In this document: positions 8,109 through 14,096 of the stretch, piece after piece
Position numbering within the stretch: the first letter of the stretch is position 1
Layout: each line of letters starts with the position of its first letter
Origin: Methanobacteriota archaeon
GTDB lineage: Archaea; Thermoplasmatota; E2; JACPAO01; JAHWKR01
Direction: 5' to 3'
NCBI GenBank assembly: GCA_019347805.1
Contig: JAHWKR010000035.1
Span: 1 to 36,890 of the forward strand
Length of the DNA: 36,890 nt
Notes under the pieces: model-generated
What the model was told of the DNA's origin: nothing
Seen by the model: the letters and a program-made list of their open reading frames with translations, nothing else
The model's database searches: none
Made by a program: the position numbers and the translations under genes

Positions 8109-8402
8109 TTGACAAGAAAGGACCTGAGGAAAGAAGACCCCTTCGTGAGCGGCAGCACCTACCGGGTACGCTCCGTCGGGACGCGGGACGAGCCGACCGA
8201 GACGGAAGGCGAGTTCCTCGGCTTCAGCGCGATCGGTTCCGGCGCCGAGGGCATCGTCATGAAGCTCGGCGACGGCCACGGCGACGTGGCGGGCAAGAAG
8301 CGGGTCATCCCGCTCCACATGCTCCTCCACGTCGACGTCATCAAAGAGAACAAGAAGGCCGAGGAAGCGGACAAGGAAGAGGCCGCCCACTACTATTCGT
8401 GA
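8109..8402 (+). CDS. Small conserved-looking archaeal protein of unknown function
   Basis: 97 residues from TTG 8109; GTG 8145 is an alternative that gives 85 residues. The sequence looks like a small all-beta protein: STYRVRSVGT, EGEFLGFSAIGSGAEGIVMKLGDG, then KKRVIPLHMLLHVDVIKE and an acidic helical tail ending AAHYYS. The pattern of a G-x-F-x-G-(F/Y)-x-x-I-G segment followed by a basic strand reading R-V-I-P recalls short Sm-like or beta-barrel archaeal proteins, but I cannot name a family. No signal peptide is present, unlike its upstream neighbours. A TTTTAGG element at 8064-8070 could be its TATA box. It is followed by the structured RNA candidate on the same strand. Confidence 0.6.
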   Translation: MTRKDLRKEDPFVSGSTYRVRSVGTRDEPTETEGEFLGFSAIGSGAEGIVMKLGDGHGDVAGKKRVIPLHMLLHVDVIKENKKAEEADKEEAAHYYS

Positions 8403-8565
8403 TAGCCCATCGTTGTGACTTGGAGGGGTCAAAACGGCCACGAGTGGTACGAATACCAAAGGCCTTTTGAGGGTGGGGGTCTCTCGGTGGTCTGCGGGCC
8501 GGCGCCGTTTCCGCAAAGCCACCAACACCACCACCAACCCACCACCGCATGCGCAAGCATGCACC

Positions 8566-8590
8566 CCGCGGCCAACCACCGCGGTTTTTT
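8566..8590 (+). terminator. GC hairpin followed by six T inside the RNA candidate
   Basis: CCGCGG, a 7-nt loop, CCGCGG, then TTTTTT. It has the form of an intrinsic terminator, but part of the T run can also pair with GCAAA at 8513-8517, so two alternative folds are possible. Confidence 0.4.
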
Positions 8591-8618
8591 GCAAGGCGCC
8601 GGCCCTGCATCCTTCTGG

Positions 8619-8638
8619 ACGACCTTCGGGTCGTTTTT
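8619..8638 (+). terminator. UUCG-tetraloop hairpin followed by T run
   Basis: ACGACC-TTCG-GGTCGT with TTTTT at 8634-8638. This stable short stem-loop with a T run probably marks the 3' end of the RNA candidate or of the preceding gene's transcript. The remaining 8640-8744 interval holds only a weak GC-rich inverted repeat (CGGGG 8703-8707 with CCCCG 8721-8725). Confidence 0.5.
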
Positions 8639-8744
8639 CGGACGAGCGGAGCGGCCGGACCTGCGGTCGACGATCGGTCTCGTGAAAAGGAGATGCCGGA
8701 CCCGGGGATGCAGAAGACACCCCCGAGCCCGGAACGTCGCGAGG

Positions 8745-8818
8745 CGGGCTAGGAGGGATTCGAACCCGCGGCCTGCGGATTAAGAGTCCGCCGCTCTACC
8801 TAGCTAAGCTACTAGCCC
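8745..8818 (-). tRNA. tRNA-Lys (anticodon CTT)
   Basis: On the minus strand the acceptor stem GGGCTAG pairs with CTAGCCC, with discriminator G. The D arm, an anticodon stem GCGGA/TCCGC with loop CTCTTAA (anticodon CTT), and the T arm with TTCGAAT are all present. The T stem has one C-T mismatch at pair 50-64. No intron is seen and CCA is not encoded. A TATA-like element for the minus strand lies at about 8862-8871. Confidence 0.93.
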
Positions 8819-8859
8819 ATGCGTCGCCGGGTCACCCCGGACAAGCGCGGCCAAAAGGG

Positions 8860-8872
8860 GGCCTCTATTTGA
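8860..8872 (-). promoter_or_regulatory. TATA box of tRNA-Lys
   Basis: The minus-strand sequence reads CTCAAATAGAGG. Its centre is about 47 nt before the tRNA 5' end, giving a predicted pre-tRNA leader of about 20 nt. Confidence 0.45.
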
Positions 8873-8932
8873 GCGTAACGACGTGAAGCGGAGAAATGGA
8901 TAGAGAAGCTAGGATGAGAAACGCCAGTCGGT

Positions 8933-9298
8933 TTACTCTAAAGTGCCTTTGAAGTGATATCGACAGGGGCAATTTAAGGCAGCGACATAGAGTGGATCGA
9001 TCACCATGTTGTCGTCGTGGTACCAACAGCCGCTAGCGTAAATCGTGCCGGGCCAGGTGAACACCTTGAAGTTCAGATAGACATGGTCATACCACACAGG
9101 CAAACAATTGAAGTCCGGACATGACGGTAGGGGGTCACATTCCACATCCCCCCTCATGATGATTGGTCGCTCCGACTCCTGGCGTGTGGTTTCCAACAGT
9201 GGTTCATGCATCGAGCTCTGCACGCCGCCGGCGGAACCGGCCAGTATCGCGACGAGCATTAGGCTCGCGATAGTCCCAAGAATGTAGGTTCGTTTCAT
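8933..9298 (-). CDS. Small exported cysteine-containing protein of unknown function
   Basis: 121 residues from the ATG at 9298. Signal peptide MKRTYILGTIASLMLVAILAGSAGG. The mature part of about 95 residues has six cysteines: one in GDVECDP, three in LPSCPDFNC and ASGCW, and two near the end (NCPC). It is rich in aromatic residues (VWYDHVYLNFKVFTW). The start is supported by a GGGAG site 9-10 nt upstream; that site is the 3' arm of a CCCA/TGGG stem-loop. The gene differs from its GC-rich neighbours in looking more AT-rich. It stands at the 3' end of the minus-strand cluster of exported paralogues but does not share their motifs. Confidence 0.62.
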   Translation of the reverse strand: MKRTYILGTIASLMLVAILAGSAGGVQSSMHEPLLETTRQESERPIIMRGDVECDPLPSCPDFNCLPVWYDHVYLNFKVFTWPGTIYASGCWYHDDNMVIDPLYVAALNCPCRYHFKGTLE

Positions 9299-9327
9299 TT
9301 TTGCATACTCCCAATGTGTGGGATCGT

Positions 9328-9350
9328 GAGGGAAGAGAGGAAGAGAAGGA
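9328..9350 (-). terminator. Pyrimidine-rich tract after exported paralogue P1
   Basis: On the minus strand this is a C/T-rich run after the hairpin repeat that follows P1. It probably terminates that transcript just upstream of the next gene. Confidence 0.35.
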
Positions 9351-9355
9351 GTGCC

Positions 9356-9473
9356 AGGCCGGGCGACCGAAGGTCGCATGCCCTAGCCCAAGTTCGGTTC
9401 GACAGAGGCTGACGCCCCTGTCTCACCTCACCTAAGTCTCACTCAGAAGCCTTCGGCTTCTTCGTTCAACTCA
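9356..9473 (-). repeat. Mosaic palindromic repeat block 1, directly after P1
   Basis: Three hairpins lie in order on the plus strand: 9363-9377 (GCGACC, loop GAA), 9402-9421 (ACAGAGGC with GCCCCTGT, one mismatch) and 9445-9461 (AGAAGCC, loop TTC). The last is 4 nt from the P1 stop codon. The 78 nt at 9396-9473 match 11209-11286 with five differences. The 46 nt at 9356-9401 match 11334-11379 with few differences, but the two modules are in a different order there. Confidence 0.75.
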
Positions 9474-10134
9474 TATCGACCGTCATGCTGCCTTTCGAGC
9501 CGAGGCAGACCGCGCCGGTCGTCTCGTCGAGGTAGATGCCGTAGACGAAGGCGCCGGGTTCGTTGACGCTGCCACCGGAAGGGACGGGCGAGGTGACGCT
9601 GGCACTATGGCAGCCAGCGGTGCGGGGGTCCTCGATATCGTCGCATTCGTTCGGATCGAGATCGCATCCACGCGTCTCTCCGCACGTGTTGTCGCGTCCG
9701 CCGTCGCGGCCGTCCTGGTAATCCGTGAAGATGCAGAACACGTAGTAGGTGTCGGCGGGCAACGTGTCGGTGACGCTGATGAGGAAGTCGGTATAGCAAT
9801 CGCCGCACTCTTTCGAGGCGATGGCGAAGATGCCCATGCGGACGAAGCCGTCGTCGGGGCCGCCGTTCAGCGGGTCGAGGATCTCACAGGTCGTCGTGAA
9901 TGCCGTGGTGAGCGCTTGGTCTTCGGGCGCTTCGCTGCCCCAGTCGCGCCATTCGGGCGCGCACGGTCGGGTGGCGAGCGCAGGTCCGAAGCGTCCCCCG
10001 GTGGCGGGGTTCAAGACGTTCACGGGACCGCTCGGGATGTCGTATTCTTCGGTCACGACTTCGCCGGCGTGGGTGGCGGGAAGCGCCACGAGGCTCATGC
10101 TGGCGATGATGGCGAGGGCTAGGGTCTTTTTCAT
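9466..10134 (-). CDS. Exported paralogous protein P1 (subtype I of the VDMS family)
   Basis: 222 residues. Signal peptide MKKTLALAIIASMSLVALPATHA, then GEVVTEEYDIPSG, the start shared by the family. Conserved core at about residues 115-155: CGDCYTDFLISVTDTLPADTY, an FC, and YQDGRD; then ECDDIEDPRTAGC and a C-terminal GIYLDETTGAVCLGSKG ending VDMS. Eight or more cysteines suggest disulfides outside the cell. Subtype I (with P4) shares RPCAPEWRDWG and DPLNGGPDDGF. The start was chosen for the signal peptide and for GGAGGT 6 nt upstream. A perfect hairpin (AGCACCA/TGGTGCT) lies 2 nt before that site. Function unknown. Confidence 0.8.
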   Translation of the reverse strand: MKKTLALAIIASMSLVALPATHAGEVVTEEYDIPSGPVNVLNPATGGRFGPALATRPCAPEWRDWGSEAPEDQALTTAFTTTCEILDPLNGGPDDGFVRMGIFAIASKECGDCYTDFLISVTDTLPADTYYVFCIFTDYQDGRDGGRDNTCGETRGCDLDPNECDDIEDPRTAGCHSASVTSPVPSGGSVNEPGAFVYGIYLDETTGAVCLGSKGSMTVDMS

Positions 10135-10139
10135 GCGGA

Positions 10140-10199
10140 TACCTCCATAGCACCACCTGGTGCTGGGCACGACAAGAGGTGCCATGCTTTTCCTTTTGC
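10140..10199 (-). promoter_or_regulatory. P1 promoter and 5' hairpin-SD element
   Basis: GGAGGT at 10141-10146 is preceded by a 7-bp hairpin at 10149-10164. An A-rich TATA-like element at about 10187-10199 would place the transcript start close to 10166, at the foot of the hairpin. Confidence 0.45.
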
Positions 10200-10202
10200 T
10201 GT

Positions 10203-10242
10203 CAAAAAAGGAGCATTGGAGGAGATGGGGGGAGGAGAGGGT
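10203..10242 (-). terminator. Pyrimidine-rich tract after P2
   Basis: The minus strand is a C/T run with a TTTTTT block, 20-58 nt after the P2 stop. It probably ends transcription before the P1 promoter. Confidence 0.45.
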
Positions 10243-10260
10243 TCCCGAATCGTACCTAGA

Positions 10261-10929
10261 CTACGACATGTCCACGGTGAAGTCACCGGTGGACCCGAGG
10301 CAGACCTGTCCGCTCGTGGAGTCGACGTGGGTGGCGAAGACGAATCCGACGGCGCCGTTCTCCGGCCCGCCTGAGGCGACCGGGGAACTGAGGCTGGCGG
10401 TCCCGCACGCTTCTACGCGGGGGTCCTCGATGTCGTCGGGGGTCTGCGAGGCGTCGCGCGGGTCGACGTCACCGCAGAACCGATCGGTGCGCTCGCGACC
10501 GTCCTGGTGGTCGGTGATGATGCAGAAGCTGAACATCGTGTCGGCCGGGAGTGTGTCGGTGATGCTCACCAGGAAGTCGAAGTAGCAGTCGCCGCACTCG
10601 GAGCCGAGGCCGGTGACGCCGCCGCGCACGACGACTCCATTGCCGTTGTTCGTGCTGCGGGCCGCGGGGCACGCGGTCCCGAACGCGGTGGTGAGGGCTT
10701 CGTCCTCTGGTGGGTCGTCCGTGGTGGGGTCACCGTCGGTCCAGTCGTCCCAGCCTTCAGTACAGATGGAAAGGCTCCAACTGATGGCGCATGCGGGGTT
10801 GCCGCACGTCGCGTTGTTCGCGCCGCTCGGGACGTTGTAGGTCCGTGTGATGACTTCGCCTGCCTGCGTCGAGGGAAGGGCGACGGCGACCATGAAGAGC
10901 ACGATGGCCGTGGCTAGTAGTTTTTGCAT
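10261..10929 (-). CDS. Exported paralogous protein P2 (subtype II of the VDMS family)
   Basis: 222 residues. Signal peptide MQKLLATAIVLFMVAVALPSTQA, then GEVITRTYNVPSGANNATCGNPACA, which marks subtype II (with P5). It has the conserved core CGDCYFDFLVSITDTLPADT, FCIITDHQDGRE, and TPDDIEDPRVEACG; the C-terminus has FATHVDSTSGQVCLGSTG and ends VDMS. No membrane segment lies beyond the signal peptide, so the protein is probably released or held by partners. The start is fixed by GGAGGT; a GACCCA/TGGGTC hairpin abuts that site. Function unknown. Confidence 0.8.
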   Translation of the reverse strand: MQKLLATAIVLFMVAVALPSTQAGEVITRTYNVPSGANNATCGNPACAISWSLSICTEGWDDWTDGDPTTDDPPEDEALTTAFGTACPAARSTNNGNGVVVRGGVTGLGSECGDCYFDFLVSITDTLPADTMFSFCIITDHQDGRERTDRFCGDVDPRDASQTPDDIEDPRVEACGTASLSSPVASGGPENGAVGFVFATHVDSTSGQVCLGSTGDFTVDMS

Positions 10930-10937
10930 ATGCTGAT

Positions 10938-10992
10938 ACCTCCGACCCATTACCACGTGGGTCTGCTAACGCATGACATAGGGTCCTTTTTA
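10938..10992 (-). promoter_or_regulatory. P2 promoter and 5' hairpin-SD element
   Basis: TATA-like CTAAAAAGG (minus strand, 10984-10992) predicts a start near 10961-10964. A hairpin GACCCA/TGGGTC (10944-10963) would therefore open the mRNA and lead directly into GGAGGT (10938-10943). Confidence 0.5.
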
Positions 10993-11063
10993 GGGTTCCT
11001 GTCGAAGAAGGTGCACTGGAGGGCGAGGCGGGAAAGCGGGGATGAGATGTCCACAGGGGTGCC

Positions 11064-11443
11064 CGATCTCGGGCTTCGCCCTTCGCTCAGGTCAATTGAG
11101 CTTCGTTCGCTCCGCTCAGGCTCGGTTCGACAGGGGCCGAGGCCCCTGTCTCACCTCACTTGAACTTCGCTCAGGAGCCTTTCAGTCTCATTCGCTCAAC
11201 TCATGCTCGGTTCGACAGGGGCTGGCGCCCCTGTCTCACCTCGCTTGAGTCTCACTCAGAAGCCTTCGGCTTCTTCGTTCAACTCAGGCTCGACGCTCTG
11301 GGCCCTTCCCGCCCAGAGCGTCGCACTAGAGCTAGGCCAGGCGACCGGAGGTCGCATGCCCTAGCTCAAGTTCCGTTCGCTCGGGCAGCGCCCTTCGCTC
11401 AGGTCACTTGAGCTTCGTTCGGAAGACCTGTGGTCTTCCTCAC
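11064..11443 (-). repeat. Mosaic palindromic repeat block 2, after the deleted paralogue
   Basis: A chain of hairpins is separated by related spacers of about 25 nt (variants of CTCACTTGAGCTTCGTTC). Stems: 11130-11149 (ACAGGGGCC, loop GA), 11215-11234 (ACAGGGGC, loop TGGC), 11258-11274 (AGAAGCC, loop TTC), 11291-11323 (13 perfect pairs, 7-nt loop), about 11341-11355 (GCGACC, loop GGA) and about 11421-11439 (GGAAGACC, loop TGT). The stems differ in sequence but spacers and spacing are kept. The last stem is adjacent to the stop codon of the deleted paralogue, as in block 1. It is not a CRISPR: repeat units are not identical and there are no unique spacers of even length. Confidence 0.75.
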
Positions 11444-11576
11444 TCAGCTCATTTCCGTCACGAACTCGCCGGACGAACCGAGGCGGACCGCACCGCTGGA
11501 TTCGTCGATTTGTGCGGTCGGTGCGGCGATCGCCCACGAGTGGGAACGCGATGGCCGCGGCTATCATCTTGTGCAT
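11444..11576 (-). pseudogene. Internally deleted, frameshifted member of the VDMS exported family (P3)
   Basis: The minus strand begins with GGAGGTA, a spacer, then ATG and a signal-peptide start (MHKMIAAAIAFPL) like P2. After about 15 codons the frame is lost. In another frame the sequence gives the family C-terminus (IDESSGAVRLGSSGEFVTEMS) and stops at 11444. Only 133 nt remain of an expected 670, so the middle has been deleted. The ending with SSGEF resembles subtype II. Confidence 0.8.
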
Positions 11577-11697
11577 GTCACTGTACCTCCGGCCCTCCAC
11601 CACCGCTGAAAAAGCAGCCAAAAATGGCAGAGAACATCAAAATGTCGACCCGAGATCGGTCATTGGTGCCGCAGCCGCAAGGCTGGTGAAGAGGTCA

Positions 11698-11734
11698 TGA
11701 AAAAAGGAAAGAGGGGAAAGTGAGGGGAAGAGGA
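11698..11734 (-). terminator. Pyrimidine-rich tract after P4
   Basis: On the minus strand this is a C/T run with a TTTTTT block about 20-55 nt after the P4 stop; probable terminator. The interval 11577-11697 otherwise holds only the remains of the P3 promoter region. Confidence 0.45.
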
Positions 11735-11752
11735 TCTTTCGGGTGTCGCCGT

Positions 11753-12421
11753 CTAACTCATGTCGACCGTCAGGCTGCCCTTCGATCCCAAGCAGGTCTG
11801 ACCGGTGGTCTCGTCAACGTACACGCCGTAGACAAACGTCGCGGGGCGGTTGTCGATGCCGCCGGCCGGAACGGGCGAGGTGAGGCTCGCGATGCTGCAA
11901 CCCGCAGAGCGGGGGTCCTCGATGTCGTCACATTCGTTCGGATCGACAGAGCAGCCGCGCGTTTCTCCGCAGGTGCTGTCGGTGCCGTCACGGCCGTCCT
12001 GATAGTTCGTGATGATGCAGAACGTGTAGTAGGTGTCTGCGGGGAGTGTGTCGGTGACCGACACCAGGAACTCCGTGTAACAGTCACCACAGTCGCTGCG
12101 GACGGCGGCGCTGAAGACGCCCATGCGGATGAAACCGTCATCGGGTCCCCCGTTCAGGGGGTCGAGAATCTCACAGGTCGTCGTCATGGCGAGCGTGAGC
12201 GCCTGGTCCTCGGGGGCTTCGTTGCCCCAGTCGCGCCATTCGGGGGCACAAGGCCGGGTCGAGATGGCGGGGCCGTAGCGACCATCATTGGTCGGGTGGG
12301 GAATGTTGACCGGACCGCTCGGTATGTCGTACTCTGCTGTCTTGACCTCACCGGCGTCGACGGCCGGTACCGCCGCGGCGCTGAACAGCGCCACGATCGC
12401 GAGTGCTAGGATCTTTCTCAT
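11753..12421 (-). CDS. Exported paralogous protein P4 (subtype I of the VDMS family)
   Basis: 222 residues. Signal peptide MRKILALAIVALFSAAAVPAVDA, then GEVKTAEYDIPSG. It is very close to P1: RPCAPEWRDWGNEAPEDQALT, CEILDPLNGGPDDGF, CGDCYTEFLVSVTDTLPADTY, CSVDPNECDDIEDPR, and a C-terminal LGSKGSLTVDMS. The start is supported by GGAGGT 7 nt upstream and by the signal peptide. The same subtype I protein occurs as P1, and in both cases a subtype II gene is the next one upstream on the minus strand, pointing to duplication of a two-gene block. Function unknown. Confidence 0.8.
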   Translation of the reverse strand: MRKILALAIVALFSAAAVPAVDAGEVKTAEYDIPSGPVNIPHPTNDGRYGPAISTRPCAPEWRDWGNEAPEDQALTLAMTTTCEILDPLNGGPDDGFIRMGVFSAAVRSDCGDCYTEFLVSVTDTLPADTYYTFCIITNYQDGRDGTDSTCGETRGCSVDPNECDDIEDPRSAGCSIASLTSPVPAGGIDNRPATFVYGVYVDETTGQTCLGSKGSLTVDMS

Positions 12422-12428
12422 GTTCAAT

Positions 12429-12487
12429 ACCTCCACCATGCCACGCGGGCACAGCTACTGTCGAGAACAGGATGCGGCCTTTTTACT
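12429..12487 (-). promoter_or_regulatory. P4 promoter and 5' hairpin-SD element
   Basis: TATA-like GTAAAAAGG (minus strand, about 12478-12486) predicts a start near 12456. A small hairpin TGCC/GGCA (12439-12451) lies 4 nt before GGAGGT (12429-12434). Confidence 0.45.
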
Positions 12488-12530
12488 CTTCTGGTGGACC
12501 AGGCTGGCGCTCTGGCGTTTTTTGGGCACT

Positions 12531-12541
12531 ACGTTATAAGA
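12531..12541 (+). promoter_or_regulatory. TATA-like element upstream of the small membrane-protein locus
   Basis: CGTTATAAG lies at 12532-12540 on the plus strand. It would start a transcript near 12562, leaving a leader of about 140 nt before the ATG at 12704. No other gene is seen in 12560-12700. Confidence 0.35.
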
Positions 12542-12703
12542 GGTGGGGACGAAAATTCGAGGGAACCGGGCCCCCCGGCTCCTGGCAGCTTTTCGAGTCT
12601 CAGACCCTGGAGTCTGCCAAACCCTTGTATCCGCCACTGGCGTTCGTCCATTGATGACGGGCGACGTCCTGCAGAGGCGGGGGACGCTGGACGAGGGATC
12701 CCG

Positions 12704-12817
12704 ATGATCCCGGCACATAAGATCAAGAAATATTTGCTCCGGCTCCTGGTCGTCGTGGGGATGCTCGTCCTCGGTGTCGTCATCTACGGGACGCTCTTCG
12801 GGCCGCTCGCGTGGTGA
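12704..12817 (+). CDS. Small single-pass membrane protein (37 aa)
   Basis: A basic N-terminus (MIPAHKIKKYLLR) is followed by one hydrophobic segment (LLVVVGMLVLGVVIYGTLFG), then PLAW and a TGA stop. A GAGGGAT site lies 5-6 nt before the ATG. The next reading frame (12821) begins one codon after this stop in the same frame. The two may therefore be one gene interrupted by a UGA, or two coupled genes. Confidence 0.5.
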   Translation: MIPAHKIKKYLLRLLVVVGMLVLGVVIYGTLFGPLAW

Positions 12818-12820
12818 TCG

Positions 12821-13105
12821 TTGGGACCGGACGAGGGATCCAAGACGTTACACGTCGAGAAGGTCTCCGCGGGTGAAGCCGAGGCGACTCTGATGCGGGA
12901 TGTATTGTCCGAGCATTGCGCACCACTCCTGGACGCCCTCATGGCCGCTCAGGAGGACCGTAGTGGGATCGTCGAGGATCAGGCCGCGTCCGACGCCAAG
13001 GTGTGCCTGCGCGAACGATACGGCTTGGAACTGCCGGCCGTGGTGGCGTTCGAGGACGAGATTTTCTCTATCGAGTGGAGGCAGGGGCACGTCGGTCCCT
13101 ATTGA
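12821..13105 (+). CDS. Small soluble protein of unknown function
   Basis: 94 residues from TTG 12821; ATG 12893 would give 70 residues. The sequence is acidic and helical in the first part (VSAGEAEATLMRDVLSEHCAPLLDALMAAQ) and ends with two probable strands (PAVVAFEDEIFSIEWRQGH). I recognise no family. It follows the small membrane protein by 3 nt in the same frame, so the pair may be one locus. A competing antisense frame (12848-13090) looks less protein-like. Confidence 0.45.
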   Translation: MGPDEGSKTLHVEKVSAGEAEATLMRDVLSEHCAPLLDALMAAQEDRSGIVEDQAASDAKVCLRERYGLELPAVVAFEDEIFSIEWRQGHVGPY

Positions 13106-13146
13106 GCGATCACCACGACGCTGGCGCTCGAGTTTTCAAGAGTCAG

Positions 13147-13183
13147 CAAAAAGAAAGTGTGGGGGAAAGGGAGGGAAGAGAGT
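13147..13183 (-). terminator. Pyrimidine-rich tract after P5
   Basis: The minus strand shows a C/T run with T blocks 15-50 nt after the P5 stop; probable terminator. Confidence 0.4.
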
Positions 13184-13196
13184 CGCCTAGACATGA

Positions 13197-13862
13197 CTAA
13201 GACATATCGACGACGAAGTCGCCGCTCGAGCCGAGGCAGACGCCACCGGTCGTGGAGTCGACGTGGGTCGCGAAGACGAAGCCGACCGCGGCGTTCTCTT
13301 CGCCGCCGGAGGCCACCGGGGCGCTGAGACCGGCGCTGCCGCACGCTTCGACGCGCGGGTCGTCGATGTCGTCCGGGGTCTGGTTGGGGTCGCGCGGGTC
13401 GACGTCGCCGCAGAAGTTGTCGCCGTTCGGGTCGTCGCGGCCGTCCTGGTGCTCGGTGATGATGCAGAAGCTGAACATCGTGTCGGCGGGGAGCGTGTCG
13501 GCGATGGTGACGAGGAAGTCGAAGTAGCAGTCGCCGCAGGTGGAGACGATGCCGAAGACGCCCATGTTGATGATGCCGTCGTCGCCCTTGCCGAGCGCGC
13601 CGCGGGCGGTCTGGAGCGTGGTTCCGATGACGAGGTCGAGGGGCTCCTCACACACGTCGTCGTCCTCGAGGCACCACCATTCGTCGTCCCAGCCGGACGA
13701 GCCAATGCTGGTGGAGACGGCGCAGGCGGGGTTGCCACAGGTGGCGTTGTTCGCGCCGCTCGGGATGTCGTAGTGCTTGGTGATGATCTCACCGGCTTGA
13801 CCGGACGGGAGCGCCATGGCGACGAAGATGGCCGCGATGGCGATGGCTATGGTTCTGTTCAT
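13197..13862 (-). CDS. Exported paralogous protein P5 (subtype II of the VDMS family)
   Basis: 221 residues. Signal peptide MNRTIAIAIAAIFVAMALPSGQA, then GEIITKHYDIPSGANNATCGNPACA as in P2. It has the core CGDCYFDFLVTIADTLPADT, FCIITEHQDGRD, and TPDDIDDPRVEACG; the C-terminus has FATHVDSTTGGVCLGSSG and ends VDMS. A tryptophan/acid-rich insert (GWDDEWWCLEDDDVCEE) replaces the matching part of P2. The start is supported by GGAGGT upstream and the signal peptide. Function unknown. Confidence 0.8.
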   Translation of the reverse strand: MNRTIAIAIAAIFVAMALPSGQAGEIITKHYDIPSGANNATCGNPACAVSTSIGSSGWDDEWWCLEDDDVCEEPLDLVIGTTLQTARGALGKGDDGIINMGVFGIVSTCGDCYFDFLVTIADTLPADTMFSFCIITEHQDGRDDPNGDNFCGDVDPRDPNQTPDDIDDPRVEACGSAGLSAPVASGGEENAAVGFVFATHVDSTTGGVCLGSSGDFVVDMS

Positions 13863-13870
13863 GTTTGCAT

Positions 13871-13957
13871 ACCTCCGATCCGCTGCGGACAGCAGACCAA
13901 GTCATGGCAGAGCACTGTCGCTTTAAGGACTTTGCCTGTCGCTTCAGCTATATAAAG
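13871..13957 (-). promoter_or_regulatory. P5 promoter region and 5' hairpin-SD element
   Basis: GGAGGT (13871-13876) follows a TCCGC/GCGGA hairpin (13879-13889) by 2 nt. Two TATA-like elements are possible on the minus strand: CTTAAAG (about 13921-13927), giving a start near 13897, and a stronger CTTTATATAG (about 13948-13957), giving a start near 13925. Confidence 0.45.
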
Positions 13958-14096
13958 AAAAACAGGAAAACGGGGCGGACGAAGATCGGAATCGAAAGGT
14001 CTCCGAGGGGCTTACCGGCGGGTCTTGCTTCGCCGGGATGGCTTCCACGGGCCGGCCCTTCGCGTCTGTTCGTTGTCACCGATTCCGCGGTCGCCG

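Larger units (their letters stand above)
8430..8638 (+). ncRNA. Candidate structured RNA of unknown class
   Basis: Several helices can be drawn on the plus strand. (1) 8430-8469: CAAAA/TTTTG and GGCC/GGCC enclosing GGTA-CGAA-TACC. (2) A long closing stem GGGCCGGCGCC (8496-8506) with GGCGCCGGCCC (8595-8605), 11 perfect pairs, extendable by TGC/GCA past one bulge. (3) Inside it, GCAAA (8513-8517) with TTTGC (8588-8592). (4) A GCATGC hairpin with a GCAA tetraloop (8547-8562). (5) CCGCGG/CCGCGG (8566-8584). (6) A hairpin ACGACC-TTCG-GGTCGT followed by T (8619-8638). Helices are joined by ACC-rich single strands. No RNase P or SRP signature was found. It may be an independent RNA or the 3' UTR of the preceding gene. 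Confidence 0.55.

Noticed and set aside
4196-8158. A 1320-codon open frame on the minus strand
   Set aside because: It is antisense to paralogues A and B, very rich in Arg, His and Gly with no domain or signal, and results from the GC-rich codon bias of the sense genes.
8403-8744. RNase P RNA or SRP RNA gene
   Set aside because: Neither the GAGGAAAGTCC and ACAGAA motifs of RNase P nor the GGAA-containing domain IV of SRP RNA is present on either strand.
11064-11443. CRISPR array
   Set aside because: Hairpin stems vary, the joining segments rather than the stems are alike, spacing is uneven and no cas gene is nearby.
12848-13090. A minus-strand 80-codon gene
   Set aside because: The plus-strand frame has a more protein-like helix/strand pattern and lies directly behind another plus-strand ORF.
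13949-13957. A plus-strand promoter (TATATAAAG) for an unknown gene
   Set aside because: No plus-strand gene follows within 700 nt; read on the minus strand the same box can serve P5.
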